From positions 81,035-145,034 of the forward strand of contig CAWBNC010000003.1 in the NCBI GenBank assembly GCA_963789785.1: a stretch of DNA of 64,000 bases, read 5' to 3'. The notes under the pieces are model-generated. The model made no database searches. It saw only the letters and a list, made by a program, of their open reading frames with translations, and was not told the origin of the DNA. Positions within the stretch are counted from its first letter, which is position 1, and the number at the start of each line of letters is the position of its first letter. Positions 54,827 to 63,999 of the stretch are shown here, in pieces. Source of the stretch: JAEULH01 sp963789785. GTDB taxonomy: Bacteria; Pseudomonadota; Alphaproteobacteria; Rhodospirillales; Defluviicoccaceae. Both the position numbers and the translations under genes were made by a program.

Positions 54827-57100
54827 TCAGCGCGACAGGGCCATGACCCGTGTGAATTGCCGGCGCACCGTCTCGGGTCGAAGCGGCAGCTCGATGTAGC
54901 GACCCTCGCGCCACAGCGGCACCTGATCGAGAAACGTGCTGCTGTTGAGCCAGCCGTCCTGGCCGCCAAGGAGCACAAAGTCGTTCTTGTCGACGTCCGT
55001 CATATCGGAGATGTGGCGAGCATTGGAGCCGTAGCTGACGCGGTGGCGTTCGCTGGTCAACGGATGCGCCGTCTTCATCAGCGTCTCGGAACTGCCGCCG
55101 ACCGGGAGATCGGCGAACTCGAACCGACCGCCAATGAGCGGCAGGAACGCCAGTGGATGGCGGAGCTTGAGCCGATGCATCTCGCCCCAGTCGGCGAAGT
55201 CGTCGATCTTTCCCCCGGCCGAGGTCAGGGCGTCGCGCAAGAGGGGCGCGACCACCGCCGGTTCGGCGGCCTCAAGATCCTCCGCCAGCAGAGCCTTGAT
55301 TTCGCCGGCGCCGGTAAAGGCCTTCCAGTCCTCGTCGCCCAGCCTGGCCCGGTAGAAGGCTTCGGTGAACTCGGCGCGAAAGATCTCGAAGGCGACGGCG
55401 CCGCGCGAGCCTTCATCGTAGCGCCCGTCCCACCGGGCCATGCGCGCGATGACCGCGCGCTGCCCGGGAGCGAGACCGACATCGTCGGGACCGAGGCCCG
55501 CCGCGGCAAGCTGCCGGAGGAAGGCATCGCGCAGCGCCAGCGACGCGCTGAGCGCGACATCGCGCTGTAGGTCGCCGGCATCCTGCACGCTCATCCGGCC
55601 ATGCTCTTCGACAAGTTCGGCCATGCGCCGGACCCGGTACCCCGGCGAGAAGAAATAGCCGATGCGGATGTCGCCGGCGTCTGTCGGCCGGTTGTTGGCG
55701 GTGGCGAGGAAACCTTTCGCCGGGTTGTAGCTGTAGGGCAGCTCGGGGCTGGTCAGGATCCGCGACCAGTCCGTGTCGCTGGCCTCCGCCGGGGTCGTGA
55801 TGTCCGCGGGCGTTTTGCGATCGCGGGCCGGCAGCCGGACCGCCATGATCTCGCCGATGTTGCCCCTCGCATCGGCATAGATCATGTTCTGCGCCGGCAG
55901 GGAGAACCCTGCGAACGCCTCCCGAAAGGCCGGGAATGACCGCGCCCGGCTAGCGGCCAGCATCGCCGAGATTTCGTCGCTCGGCCGATGCCCGATCCAG
56001 CGGAGCACAAGCGGCGGCAGGCCCAGATCGGCCAGTTGCGGCGCATCCGAGACGATTGGCCCGCGCGCCGTTTCCCGTACGATGACCTCGCGGTCGCGCC
56101 AGCCGCGGACCTTTATCGTCTCGCGCCGTTCTGAAATGACCTCCTGGGGGGCCGTGGAGAGGTCGACCAGGTCGCTCGCCGCGGCGCGCATATTGGTCCC
56201 ACCCCAGGCTATGTCCGGATTGCGGCCGATGGCGAATAGCGGCAGCCCCGGCACCATCATCCCGACCACGTGGTACGACGGCGACTTCAGCCCTGCGAGA
56301 ATCCAGGTGTTCGGCAGGTTGAGGCCGAGATGCGGGTCGCTAGCGATCAGCGCGCCGCCGGTGGTCGTGTGCTCCGGGCCGATGGCGATGCTGTTGCTGC
56401 CCGATCGGCTGATGCCTTCGAGCAGTCCGCCGAGCACGTCCGACCCGCCGCTGGCCTCGAAGCTCGGCAACGAGCGGCTGCCGGCCTCCACAAGCCGGCT
56501 CCAAATCATCGGCCAGTCGGCGCGCTGGCGCAGAGGCAGCAGCCGGAACCAGATCAGCCATGTGACGTCGGTCCCGCTCAGGCGGCCGAAGGTGAGCACG
56601 TCACGGATCGTCCACGGCTCCCGCTCAAGCCCGAGGGCAGCGTACTCGTAGGGCAGGACCTCGAGCCGCTCCTGATAAAGGTTGATCCCGGCGACGAAGC
56701 GCTCGACCCACCGCCGCGCCTCGCGCGACATGCGCGCCTCGCTCTCGGCCGCGGCCTTGCCGAAGTCGATGATCCGCAGACCGTGGTCGATGTCGGCGGC
56801 CAGCGGTCCGCCCATCTCGGCGATCCGGCCCTGGGCGATGCGGCGGTAGATGGCCATCTGGCCGAGGCGGAGGTGGGCGTGGACCAGGCCCAGCGCGAAC
56901 GCAGCGTCGTCGTCGTGGTCAGCCTCGATGAACGGGATCTGGTGGTCGTCCCACCGCACCGTAACCGGGCCGGCCAACGGCAGCCCCGTCGTCGGAAAGA
57001 CGGCCAGACGCTGGTCCAGCGACGTCTCCTTCGGCAGCGGCTTGAGCAGCGAGCAGCCGGCAACCAGCCAGGTCAGGGCAAGGGAGAGGAACAAACGCAT
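54827..57100 (-). CDS. penicillin acylase-family lipoprotein (Ntn amidohydrolase)
   Basis: The 757-residue precursor has a lipobox LTWLVAGC. The Ntn-hydrolase layout is recognisable: an alpha chain (IEADHDDDAAFALGLVHAHLR near residue 60), then the autocatalytic junction with Ser235 as the probable nucleophile in SRSGSNSIAIG, followed by the beta chain, which contains LIASDPHLGLNLP, IAWGGTNMRAAASD and FLATANNRP. Such enzymes hydrolyse amide bonds of penicillins, N-acyl homoserine lactones or acylated amines. As a lipoprotein it would sit at an envelope membrane. It is first of a two-gene unit with the GH3-family gene. Confidence 0.86.
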   Translation of the reverse strand: MRLFLSLALTWLVAGCSLLKPLPKETSLDQRLAVFPTTGLPLAGPVTVRWDDHQIPFIEADHDDDAAFALGLVHAHLRLGQMAIYRRIAQGRIAEMGGPLAADIDHGLRIIDFGKAAAESEARMSREARRWVERFVAGINLYQERLEVLPYEYAALGLEREPWTIRDVLTFGRLSGTDVTWLIWFRLLPLRQRADWPMIWSRLVEAGSRSLPSFEASGGSDVLGGLLEGISRSGSNSIAIGPEHTTTGGALIASDPHLGLNLPNTWILAGLKSPSYHVVGMMVPGLPLFAIGRNPDIAWGGTNMRAAASDLVDLSTAPQEVISERRETIKVRGWRDREVIVRETARGPIVSDAPQLADLGLPPLVLRWIGHRPSDEISAMLAASRARSFPAFREAFAGFSLPAQNMIYADARGNIGEIMAVRLPARDRKTPADITTPAEASDTDWSRILTSPELPYSYNPAKGFLATANNRPTDAGDIRIGYFFSPGYRVRRMAELVEEHGRMSVQDAGDLQRDVALSASLALRDAFLRQLAAAGLGPDDVGLAPGQRAVIARMARWDGRYDEGSRGAVAFEIFRAEFTEAFYRARLGDEDWKAFTGAGEIKALLAEDLEAAEPAVVAPLLRDALTSAGGKIDDFADWGEMHRLKLRHPLAFLPLIGGRFEFADLPVGGSSETLMKTAHPLTSERHRVSYGSNARHISDMTDVDKNDFVLLGGQDGWLNSSTFLDQVPLWREGRYIELPLRPETVRRQFTRVMALSR

Positions 57101-57298
57101 GCTGTGTTCCGGTCCGATCAGCCTCGGCCGGCGCGGGCACGCCGCGCCGCCAAGGCCGATATGGGGGCGCGGCCGAGATCGCGACAGGATTGGGGACGGA
57201 ATGCAGCAACCGCCGTTGCTCTCGCATGAGCCGGCGGCGTGTCTTAACATAGACGCGGCGCTGGTTTGTACACGGACGCTGATGAACAAGGAGGACCG

Positions 57299-57937
57299 AT
57301 GACCGCGACACTGACCGTCACCATCACCGGCTGGGACAACGGCGAGCCGATACCCGACAAATTCGCTTTCTGCATCCCGGCCGAAGAAGGCCATGTCGCC
57401 ATGAGCGAGAACATCAGCCCGGACATCGCGTGGTCAGGCACGCCGGAAGATACGAAGTCGTTCGCCATCATCTGCCATGACCCCGACGTGCCGTCGAAGC
57501 CGGATGCCGTGAACAAGGAGGGCATGACCGTTCCCGCCGATCTTCCGCGCGTCGATTTCTACCATTGGGTGCTCGTCGACATCCCGGCGAGCATGCCCCG
57601 GCTGGTCGAGGGCGCGGACGCCGGTGGTATCGTCGCCGGCGGCAAGCCTCCGGGGAAAACGGCGCATGGCGTCCGCGGGATCAACAGCTACACGGACTGG
57701 TTCGCCGAGGATGAAGACATGAAGGGCGAGTACGCCGGCTATGACGGTCCGTGCCCGCCGTGGAACGACGAGATCGTTCACCACTATCACTTTGCGGTCT
57801 ATGCGCTGGACGTCGAGAGCCTTGGGCTGACCGGTGCCTTCGGCGGCGACCAGGCGCTGAAGGCCATGGCGCCGCACGTCCTCGCCAAGGGAACCTGGGT
57901 CGGGACCTACACGCTCAATCCGTCGCTGCGGCGCTGA
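57299..57937 (+). CDS. YbhB/YbcL (PEBP) family protein
   Basis: The 212-residue protein has the phosphatidylethanolamine-binding-protein fold: SENISPDIAWSGTPEDTKSF, the ligand-pocket motif CHDPDVPSKPD, FYHWVLVDIP and the second pocket segment YDGPCPPWNDEIVHHYHFAVY. Bacterial YbhB/YbcL proteins bind small anionic ligands but their roles are unclear. AAGGAGG six bases before ATG 57299 fixes the start. It is divergent from the penicillin-acylase-like gene. Confidence 0.9.
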   Translation: MTATLTVTITGWDNGEPIPDKFAFCIPAEEGHVAMSENISPDIAWSGTPEDTKSFAIICHDPDVPSKPDAVNKEGMTVPADLPRVDFYHWVLVDIPASMPRLVEGADAGGIVAGGKPPGKTAHGVRGINSYTDWFAEDEDMKGEYAGYDGPCPPWNDEIVHHYHFAVYALDVESLGLTGAFGGDQALKAMAPHVLAKGTWVGTYTLNPSLRR

Positions 57938-58124
57938 TAGCGCCGGGGGAAAAGCGCACTTGCCGGTCCCAGCGGCTATGCCGCCGGCATGCCGGCTATG
58001 GTACAATAATTGAAGGTTCGGGCGGTCTCCGCCCATCCGGCACGCCGCGGAACGGTGGACAAGCGGCGCAGCGATGGGCTCGGGGCCTGAACCGGGCAGG
58101 ATAACCACCATCGGGAGGGCGCTC

Positions 58125-58340
58125 ATGAGCACGTATCGCGTGATCCGCATCGTCGGCAGCAGTCCCACTTCCTGGGAAGAGGCGGCCAAGTCCGCGGTCG
58201 AGGAGGCCGCACAGCATCTTGAAGACCTGCGCGTTGCCGAGGTCGAACTCCTCGACATGCGGATGCTGGACAACAAGGTTGTGGAATACCGGGCGCGGGT
58301 CCACGCCTCCTTCCGCTACCATCCGGCTGCCGGCGAGTAG
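58125..58340 (+). CDS. dodecin family flavin-binding protein
   Basis: The 71-residue protein matches dodecin in length and pattern: YRVIRIVGSSPTSWEEAAKSA, where the tryptophan stacks on flavin, then EDLRVAEVELLDMRMLDNKV. Dodecins form twelve-unit shells that store riboflavin, FMN or FAD and limit light-induced radical damage, which fits an organism with a singlet-oxygen response. GGGAGGG eight bases before ATG 58125 fixes the start. A TACAAT (58002-58007) about 120 bases upstream could be a -10 box, but its -35 is poor. Confidence 0.92.
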   Translation: MSTYRVIRIVGSSPTSWEEAAKSAVEEAAQHLEDLRVAEVELLDMRMLDNKVVEYRARVHASFRYHPAAGE

Positions 58341-58654
58341 CGGTTCCAGCATCACCTTGGCGCCGGCGGCCGGGCGATCCCCGCCCGGCCCGTCGGCGCC
58401 GCGCTTTGCGTCGCGGCGGTCGGGTTCCGAACGCCGTTCAGGCGCGGGGTCGCGCGTACTACCGCTGCACCGCCGTCTGCGCATATGCAAGTGTGCCGAT
58501 GACCTAAAATCTGCCCGACGGGTCTTGCGACGCTGACCGGGGCAGCATACCTCGTCGCTGCGGAGCCGCCGGATGGGGTTCCGCGCCACCACGGGCAGGC
58601 CTTAGGGCGACCACGGTGGCAGCCACACATTGCTTGACCGGAGGATGTGTCACG
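58341..58654. other. intergenic region between dodecin and hsp20
   Basis: About 310 bases with no convincing gene. Open frames through it are arginine/proline-rich and appear to be chance frames of GC-rich DNA. GGAGG at 58640-58644 is probably the hsp20 ribosome-binding site. I see no clear heat-shock promoter or thermosensor hairpin by eye. Confidence 0.4.
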
Positions 58655-59164
58655 ATGACGACTTTCGACTTTTCCCCCCTGTTCCGTTCGACCGTCGGTT
58701 TCGACCGGCTGATGCAACTCATGGAAAGCTCGACGCAGCTTGCCGAAGCCGCGAACGGGTATCCGCCGTACAACATCGAGAAAACCGGCGAAGACCGCTA
58801 TCGCATTACGGTCGCGGTCGCCGGGTTCGGCGACGACGAACTGAGCGTCGAAACGCATGAGAACGCGCTGCTTATCGAGGGCCGCAAGCGAGAGGCCAAC
58901 GGCGAAGCGCGTTACCTCTACCGCGGCATTGCCGGCCGCTCGTTCAAGCGGCAATTCCAGGTCGCGGACCACGTCAAGGTTGTCGCCGCTTCGCTCGGCA
59001 ACGGCCTACTGGTTATCGATCTTGTCCGCGAGATCCCCGAGGCGATGAAGCCGCGGCAGATCCCGATTACTGCCGGCACCGCAGCGCCCGGCGCGACCAT
59101 CGAGGGCGAGAGCGCCAACGCCAGCGAGGCAAAGCAGATCGAGGTTGAGTCGCACGCGGCCTGA
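58655..59164 (+). CDS. hsp20: Hsp20 small heat-shock protein
   Basis: The 169-residue protein has an N-terminal arm (FDFSPLFRSTVGFDRLMQL), a typical start for IbpA-like proteins of alphaproteobacteria, then the alpha-crystallin domain (YPPYNIEKTGEDRYRITVAV, then LYRGIAGRSFKRQFQVADHV), and the partner-binding IPITAG (an I-x-I motif) in the C-terminal tail. It would hold unfolding proteins in large oligomers. GGAGG lies about 12 bases before ATG 58655. A strong terminator follows at 59192-59218. Confidence 0.93.
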   Translation: MTTFDFSPLFRSTVGFDRLMQLMESSTQLAEAANGYPPYNIEKTGEDRYRITVAVAGFGDDELSVETHENALLIEGRKREANGEARYLYRGIAGRSFKRQFQVADHVKVVAASLGNGLLVIDLVREIPEAMKPRQIPITAGTAAPGATIEGESANASEAKQIEVESHAA

Positions 59165-59191
59165 CGCGAGCGATCGACGTCGATCAAACGA

Positions 59192-59218
59192 GGGCGCAGC
59201 GCAGGCTGCGCCCTTTTT
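59192..59218 (+). terminator. rho-independent terminator of hsp20
   Basis: GGGCGCAGC, loop GCAG, GCTGCGCCC and then TTTTT form a perfect nine-pair GC stem with a T tract, 28 bases after the hsp20 stop. It separates hsp20 from the downstream glycosyltransferase transcription unit. Confidence 0.92.
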
Positions 59219-59413
59219 CGTTGGCCGCGCGCGTGGACATTTTTGCGCCGCACGCAACTGCTGCGGCGCACTCTAACTTTTCATATTTCACAACCGGCGG
59301 ATGTCATCCATTCTGTCCGCCCGTGCTGGTCGTGAACCTTGCGAAATTTCAACTTTGCCAAGGTGCGGACGGTCTATAGCCTACGTTGAAACAATGCTGC
59401 CGAGGATGAAGAG

Positions 59414-60469
59414 ATGAGGATTGCGCAGATTGCTCCCCTGATCGAGTGCGTCCCGCCCAAGCTGTACGGCGGTACCGAGCGCGTCGTGTCATGGCTGACC
59501 GAGGAACTGGTGCGCCTCGGCCACGAGGTGACGCTGTTCGCCAGCGGCGATTCGGAGACCAAGGCCGAACTGGTCGCCGTCAGCGATCACGCGCTCCGTC
59601 TCGATCCGATGGTCAAGGACGTCGTGCCCTACAACATTCTTCTTCTGGAGGCCATTCGGAAGCGCACCGCGGACTTCGACATCCTCCATTTTCACGTTGA
59701 CTTCACGTACTTCCCACTGTTTCGGCACATGGCCGACCGCACGCTTTCGACCCTGCACGGGCGCCTCGACCTCCCAGATCTGCAGCCGCTGTTTCGGGAA
59801 TTCCCCGACATGCCGCTGGTCTCGATCTCGAACAACCAGCGGCTGCCGCTGCCGCCGGTCAACTGGCAGGCGACCATCTACCACGGCCAGCCCGCGGATC
59901 TGCTTACGTATGAGGAAAAGCCGTCACGCGACTACATCGCCTTCCTCGGCCGGGTCTCTCCGGAAAAACGACCCGACCGTGCGATCAACATCGCCGCACA
60001 AACGAAGATGCCGCTCAGAATGGCGTCCAAGATCGACAAGGTCGACCGGGAGTATTTCGACGAGAGCATCAAGCCGTTGATCGACGCCAACCAGGACCTG
60101 GTCAGCTTTACAGGGGAATTCGAGAACGACGCCAAGCAGATCTTTCTCGGCAACGCCAAGGCGGTGATCTTCCCGATCGACTGGCCGGAACCGTTCGGTC
60201 TGGTCATGATCGAGGCGATGGCCTGCGGCGTCCCGGTCATCGCCTACCGCTGCGGCTCGGTGCCCGAAGTCATCGACGACGGTCTCACCGGCTTCATTGT
60301 GGACAACGACGACGAAGCGGTTGCCGCGCTGGCTCGGGTCGACTCCCTTGACCGGCGCAAAATCCGCGAGCGGTTCGAGGAGCGCTTCACCGATCGGCGC
60401 ATGACCGCCGACTACGTAAAGCTCTACGAGGCCATGCTGGCAAAGGCCCGCAAGGTGCGCGCTGCCTGA
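59414..60469 (+). CDS. family 4 glycosyltransferase
   Basis: The 351-residue GT-B protein starts MRIAQIAPLIECVPPKLYGG, containing the P-x-x-x-G-G-x-E loop (YGGTERVVSWL), and has FLGRVSPEKRPDRAI and the donor motif EPFGLVMIEAMACGVPVIA with the two key glutamates. Enzymes of this subgroup commonly transfer glucose or synthesise sugar phosphates. It leads a cluster with a HAD enzyme and a GH65 phosphorylase, pointing to disaccharide metabolism. ATG 59414 follows AGGATGAAGAG. Confidence 0.88.
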   Translation: MRIAQIAPLIECVPPKLYGGTERVVSWLTEELVRLGHEVTLFASGDSETKAELVAVSDHALRLDPMVKDVVPYNILLLEAIRKRTADFDILHFHVDFTYFPLFRHMADRTLSTLHGRLDLPDLQPLFREFPDMPLVSISNNQRLPLPPVNWQATIYHGQPADLLTYEEKPSRDYIAFLGRVSPEKRPDRAINIAAQTKMPLRMASKIDKVDREYFDESIKPLIDANQDLVSFTGEFENDAKQIFLGNAKAVIFPIDWPEPFGLVMIEAMACGVPVIAYRCGSVPEVIDDGLTGFIVDNDDEAVAALARVDSLDRRKIRERFEERFTDRRMTADYVKLYEAMLAKARKVRAA

Positions 60470-60685
60470 ACAGTGAGCCTGCGAAAAGCGCTGATCGTTC
60501 CCCGGGAGATGCAGCGGCCGGATTAATCGCGCCGGCCGTTAGCGCAGGCGATGCGTCGTCCGGCGTCGTCCGGCATTGATATCCGCTCGCAGGCAGCGTA
60601 CGACACGATCGATAAACGGCGCAGCCCAAATAGCGCCGGGCGCAACAGCGGATCTTCGAACCCCTCTGCAGCGACGAGGTTGACA

Positions 60686-61472
60686 ATGCCGCCAGGCCGA
60701 GACACCGGGGAGCTTTCTCGCAACGACGGCGATGCGGCGCCACCCGCCGTAATCTTCGACGTCGATGGCGTACTCGTCAATTCACCGCACGAACGGGCTT
60801 GGCAGGAGTCACTGGCGACGCTCATGGCAAGGCCCATGGCGGGACATTGCCGCATCGACGTCCTATACGCCTGAGCGCTTTACCTCCGAGGTCTACCAGA
60901 CCCGGCTGTCCGGGAAGCCGCGGATGAGCGGCGCCCGCTCGGTCCTCGAGTACTTCGGCGTTCCGGATGTGGAACGACGCGCCGCCGAGTATTCGGATTA
61001 CAAGCAAACTCAGATCGAGGCCCTGATCGACGCCGGTGAGTTTGTCGCCTATGGCGACGCTTTGCGCTTCGTCACGGCGCTGCGGGCGCGCGGCGTGCCG
61101 CTGGCCGCGGCTTCGTCTTCGAAAAACGCCAACCGCTTTATGGTCCAGATCCACTTGGACGACGGCGGAACACTGCTCGACGTTTTCGCCGCGAACGTCT
61201 GCGGTCGCGAATTGAAGCACGGCAAGCCGCATCCGGAGATCTTTTTGCTTGCCGCCGAGGAACTGGCTATGCCGCCCGAGCGCTGCATCGTTGTCGAGGA
61301 TGCCGCCGCCGGGATTGCCGCCGCAAAGGCAGGCCGCATGCTCGGCCTCGGGATCGCCCGCTTCAACGACGAGGATCTGCTCGCGGCTGAGAAGGCCGAT
61401 CTCGTAGTGACGTCGCTGGACGACGTGTCGCTGCCGGATCTTCTCACCGGCCGGCTGATGCGCGGCGCATAG
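60686..61472 (+). CDS. HAD-family beta-phosphoglucomutase-like protein, one frameshift
   Basis: Merged across a +1 break at about 60830-60845, the product is about 261 residues. It has motif I VIFDVDGVLVNSPHERAWQ with the nucleophilic aspartate, the cap segment YQTRLSGKPRMSGARSVLEYF, motif II AAASSSKN, motif III KHGKPHPEIF, and motif IV IVVEDAAAGIAAAKAG. Together with the adjacent GH65 enzyme it fits the common pairing in which a disaccharide phosphorylase makes beta-glucose-1-phosphate and this mutase converts it to glucose-6-phosphate. A plain sugar phosphatase is an alternative. Confidence 0.83.
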
Positions 61473-61527
61473 GCCGGCATCGCGGCAGCGCCTCAGAGCA
61501 AGAACGTCAGGATAAGGCACGACGATC

Positions 61528-63861
61528 ATGGACAAGCAGACTGCCCCGAAACCGACGTCGTGGCTCGAGGGACGGCTCGATCTGCCGTCGGCGCCGGCGT
61601 GGACGTTTCACGAACCCAGCTACAATCCCAGCCGCGAGAGCGGGATCGAATCCCGGCTCGCCATCGGCAACGGCTTCCTCGGCGTCCGGGCCGCACGGGC
61701 GATCAGCCGGGGACCGATGTGGGTGTCCTGGCTGCACACACTCAACTGGGCCTCGTCGCCGCGCACGTACATCGCCGGGCTGTTCGATATACCCAACACC
61801 GAACCGCCGGTTCCGGCGCTGGTCCCTGCGCCGGACTGGTTGCGGCTGCGCATTATCCTTGACGGCGAGCCGATGTTCATCCGCTCCGGCAAGCTTCTTA
61901 CCCACCACCGCGTTCTTGACGTCCGTCGCGGACACTTGCTCGTCGAGTGGCAGCAACAAACGGAAGCCGGCCACCTCGTTCAGGTCCGCGCCCTGCGCAT
62001 GGTCTCGCAGGCCGAACGAGCGCTTGGCCTCCACGTTCTCGAGCTGAAGATCGACGGTCGTCCGGTCGATGTCACCCTCGAAGCCCTGATTGAAACGACC
62101 GGTTCGGCGCTGGAGGTCGAGCGACTCGATCCGGATCTGGCCCTCTGGCGGACGAACTCGGGGAAGTGGCTCTCGTTCGCCAGCGACGCCGGTGTCGCCA
62201 TTAATGGCAAAACGATGGAGCCGGAGACGATCGAGCCACTGAGGCGGGCGTGGTCCTGGCGCAACAGCCCCGGCGACCACACCATGTTATGGCGGACCGT
62301 TGCCTTCGCCCGTGGCGATGAAAGCGCACGAGAGCCAACCGTCCGCGTCCAGGTCGCCATGGAACGCGCTCGCGCCCGCGGCTGGCAGGCCTTGCTTGAC
62401 GATCACGAGGCCGCCTGGGCCGCGCGTTGGGCGGATAGCGACATTGAGGTCGACGGCGACGAGGAGGCGCAGAAAGCGCTGCGCTTCGCCGTCTATCACC
62501 TGATCAGCGCCGCCAATCCCGAAGACGAGCGGGTTTCGATCGGAGCGCGGGCGCTGACGGGCAATTCGTACCTCGGCCACGTCTTCTGGGATACCGAGAT
62601 CTATCTCCTACCATTTTACACCCTGACATGGCCGGAGGCGGCGCGGGCGCTGCTGATGTATCGCTATCACACGCTTGCCGGCGCACGCGCCAAGGCCGAG
62701 CGCCTCGGCTATCGCGGTGCGCTCTATGCCTGGGAGTCAGCCGATACGGGCGAGGAAACGACGCCCGAGGCGGTGCTCGATCTCAACGGCAATGCCATAC
62801 AGGTGCTCTGCGGAACCCAGGAGCAGCACATCAGCGCCGATGTTGCCTACGCCGTCTGGCAATACTGGCGAGCGACCGGCGACGACCAGTTCCTCCTCGA
62901 CGGCGGCGCCGAAATAATCCTGGACACCGCCCGCTTCTGGGGGAGCCGGGCAGCGCTGGAGAGCGACGGGAAATACCACATCCGCGGAGTCATCGGCCCG
63001 GACGAGTATCACGAACACATCGACGACAACGCCTACACCAACATCCTTGCCCGCTGGAACATCGAGCGGGGCCTGGAGATGGTCAAGATGCTCGCCGACC
63101 GCTGGCCGCAGGTCGGCGACAGTTTGATGAACAAGCTCGACCTGGAAGACGCAGAGCTGAAAGCCTGGCGTGCCGTTGCCGACGGGCTGGTGACCGGGTT
63201 TCAGCGCGAAACGCGCCTCTTCGAGCAGTTCGAGGGCTTCTTCGGTCTGGAGCAGCTCGACCTCAACGCCTTCAAGGGCCGCACCGTGCCGATGGACGTC
63301 ATCCTCGGCCGCGAGCGGACCCAGGGCTCTCAGGTCGTCAAGCAGGCCGACGTCGTCGCCCTGCTCGCCCTGCTGCCCCATGCATTCTCGCCGGAAACGC
63401 ACATTGCCAACTTCGAGTACTACGAACCTCGCTGCGGCCACGGCAGCTCGCTCAGCCGGGGCATGCACGCTCTGGTCGCCGCTCGTCTCGGCCGCATGGA
63501 CAAGGCGATGCGCCACTTCAAGGAGACGGCGGCGACGGACATCACCGACCAGGCGCTCGGCAGCGCCGGCGGGATCCACATCGCCAGCATGGGCGCGCTG
63601 TGGCAGGCCGCGGTCTTCGGCTTCGCCGGCCTGACCCTGCGCGATGACGGGCTGGAGTTCGATCCGCACATCCCTAGCGAGTGGACCGCCCTCGCCTTCT
63701 GCGTCCGCTGGCGCGGGCGCCGGCTTCGGGTGCGTCTCGACGCCGGAACCCTGCAGGCAACGCTGGAGGCCGGCGACGCAATGGATCTTTATGTCGGCGC
63801 CGATCGCCTGACCGTCAGCGATGCGACGCCGCGGACGATCCCCTTCGGCGGCTTGGCTTGA
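61528..63861 (+). CDS. GH65-family disaccharide phosphorylase/hydrolase
   Basis: The 777-residue protein is a glycoside hydrolase family 65 enzyme. Landmarks are SRLAIGNGFLGVRA near residue 45, FWDTEIYLLPFYTLTWPEAAR near 355, RGALYAWESADTGEE near 395, and GPDEYHEHIDDNAYTN near 490, where Glu493 is the general acid. VVKQADVVALL near 610 follows with the phosphate-pocket lysine. Members phosphorolyse maltose, trehalose, kojibiose or nigerose; the sequence does not tell which. It begins 55 bases after the mutase-like gene and is probably in the same unit as the glycosyltransferase. Confidence 0.9.
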   Translation: MDKQTAPKPTSWLEGRLDLPSAPAWTFHEPSYNPSRESGIESRLAIGNGFLGVRAARAISRGPMWVSWLHTLNWASSPRTYIAGLFDIPNTEPPVPALVPAPDWLRLRIILDGEPMFIRSGKLLTHHRVLDVRRGHLLVEWQQQTEAGHLVQVRALRMVSQAERALGLHVLELKIDGRPVDVTLEALIETTGSALEVERLDPDLALWRTNSGKWLSFASDAGVAINGKTMEPETIEPLRRAWSWRNSPGDHTMLWRTVAFARGDESAREPTVRVQVAMERARARGWQALLDDHEAAWAARWADSDIEVDGDEEAQKALRFAVYHLISAANPEDERVSIGARALTGNSYLGHVFWDTEIYLLPFYTLTWPEAARALLMYRYHTLAGARAKAERLGYRGALYAWESADTGEETTPEAVLDLNGNAIQVLCGTQEQHISADVAYAVWQYWRATGDDQFLLDGGAEIILDTARFWGSRAALESDGKYHIRGVIGPDEYHEHIDDNAYTNILARWNIERGLEMVKMLADRWPQVGDSLMNKLDLEDAELKAWRAVADGLVTGFQRETRLFEQFEGFFGLEQLDLNAFKGRTVPMDVILGRERTQGSQVVKQADVVALLALLPHAFSPETHIANFEYYEPRCGHGSSLSRGMHALVAARLGRMDKAMRHFKETAATDITDQALGSAGGIHIASMGALWQAAVFGFAGLTLRDDGLEFDPHIPSEWTALAFCVRWRGRRLRVRLDAGTLQATLEAGDAMDLYVGADRLTVSDATPRTIPFGGLA

Positions 63862-63885
63862 CGTAAACGGAAAGAGATCGTGACC

Positions 63886-63999
63886 CTAGCCGGTCTCGGC
63901 CGGTGTGAGTCTCGCGGCGGCGAGAGTGTGGGCGATCTCCCGCAGCATGCCGAGGCCTTGGACGTCGGACTCAAGCAGCTCAACAGCAAGCCGCGGCAC
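63886..63999 (-). CDS. 3' end of an unidentified minus-strand gene (partial)
   Basis: A minus-strand frame is open from the window edge to a TAG at 63886-63888 and encodes 37 residues including LAVELLESDVQGLGMLREIA and ending ARLTPAETG. The composition is that of an ordinary helical C-terminus rather than chance frame. It would be convergent with the GH65 gene, 24 bases from its stop. The rest is outside the window and I do not recognise the family. Confidence 0.4.
   Translation of the reverse strand: MPRLAVELLESDVQGLGMLREIAHTLAAARLTPAETG

Noticed and set aside
53536..54846. 436-codon plus-strand frame opposite the GH3-type gene
   Set aside because: No family pattern, and the minus strand carries recognisable GH3 motifs.
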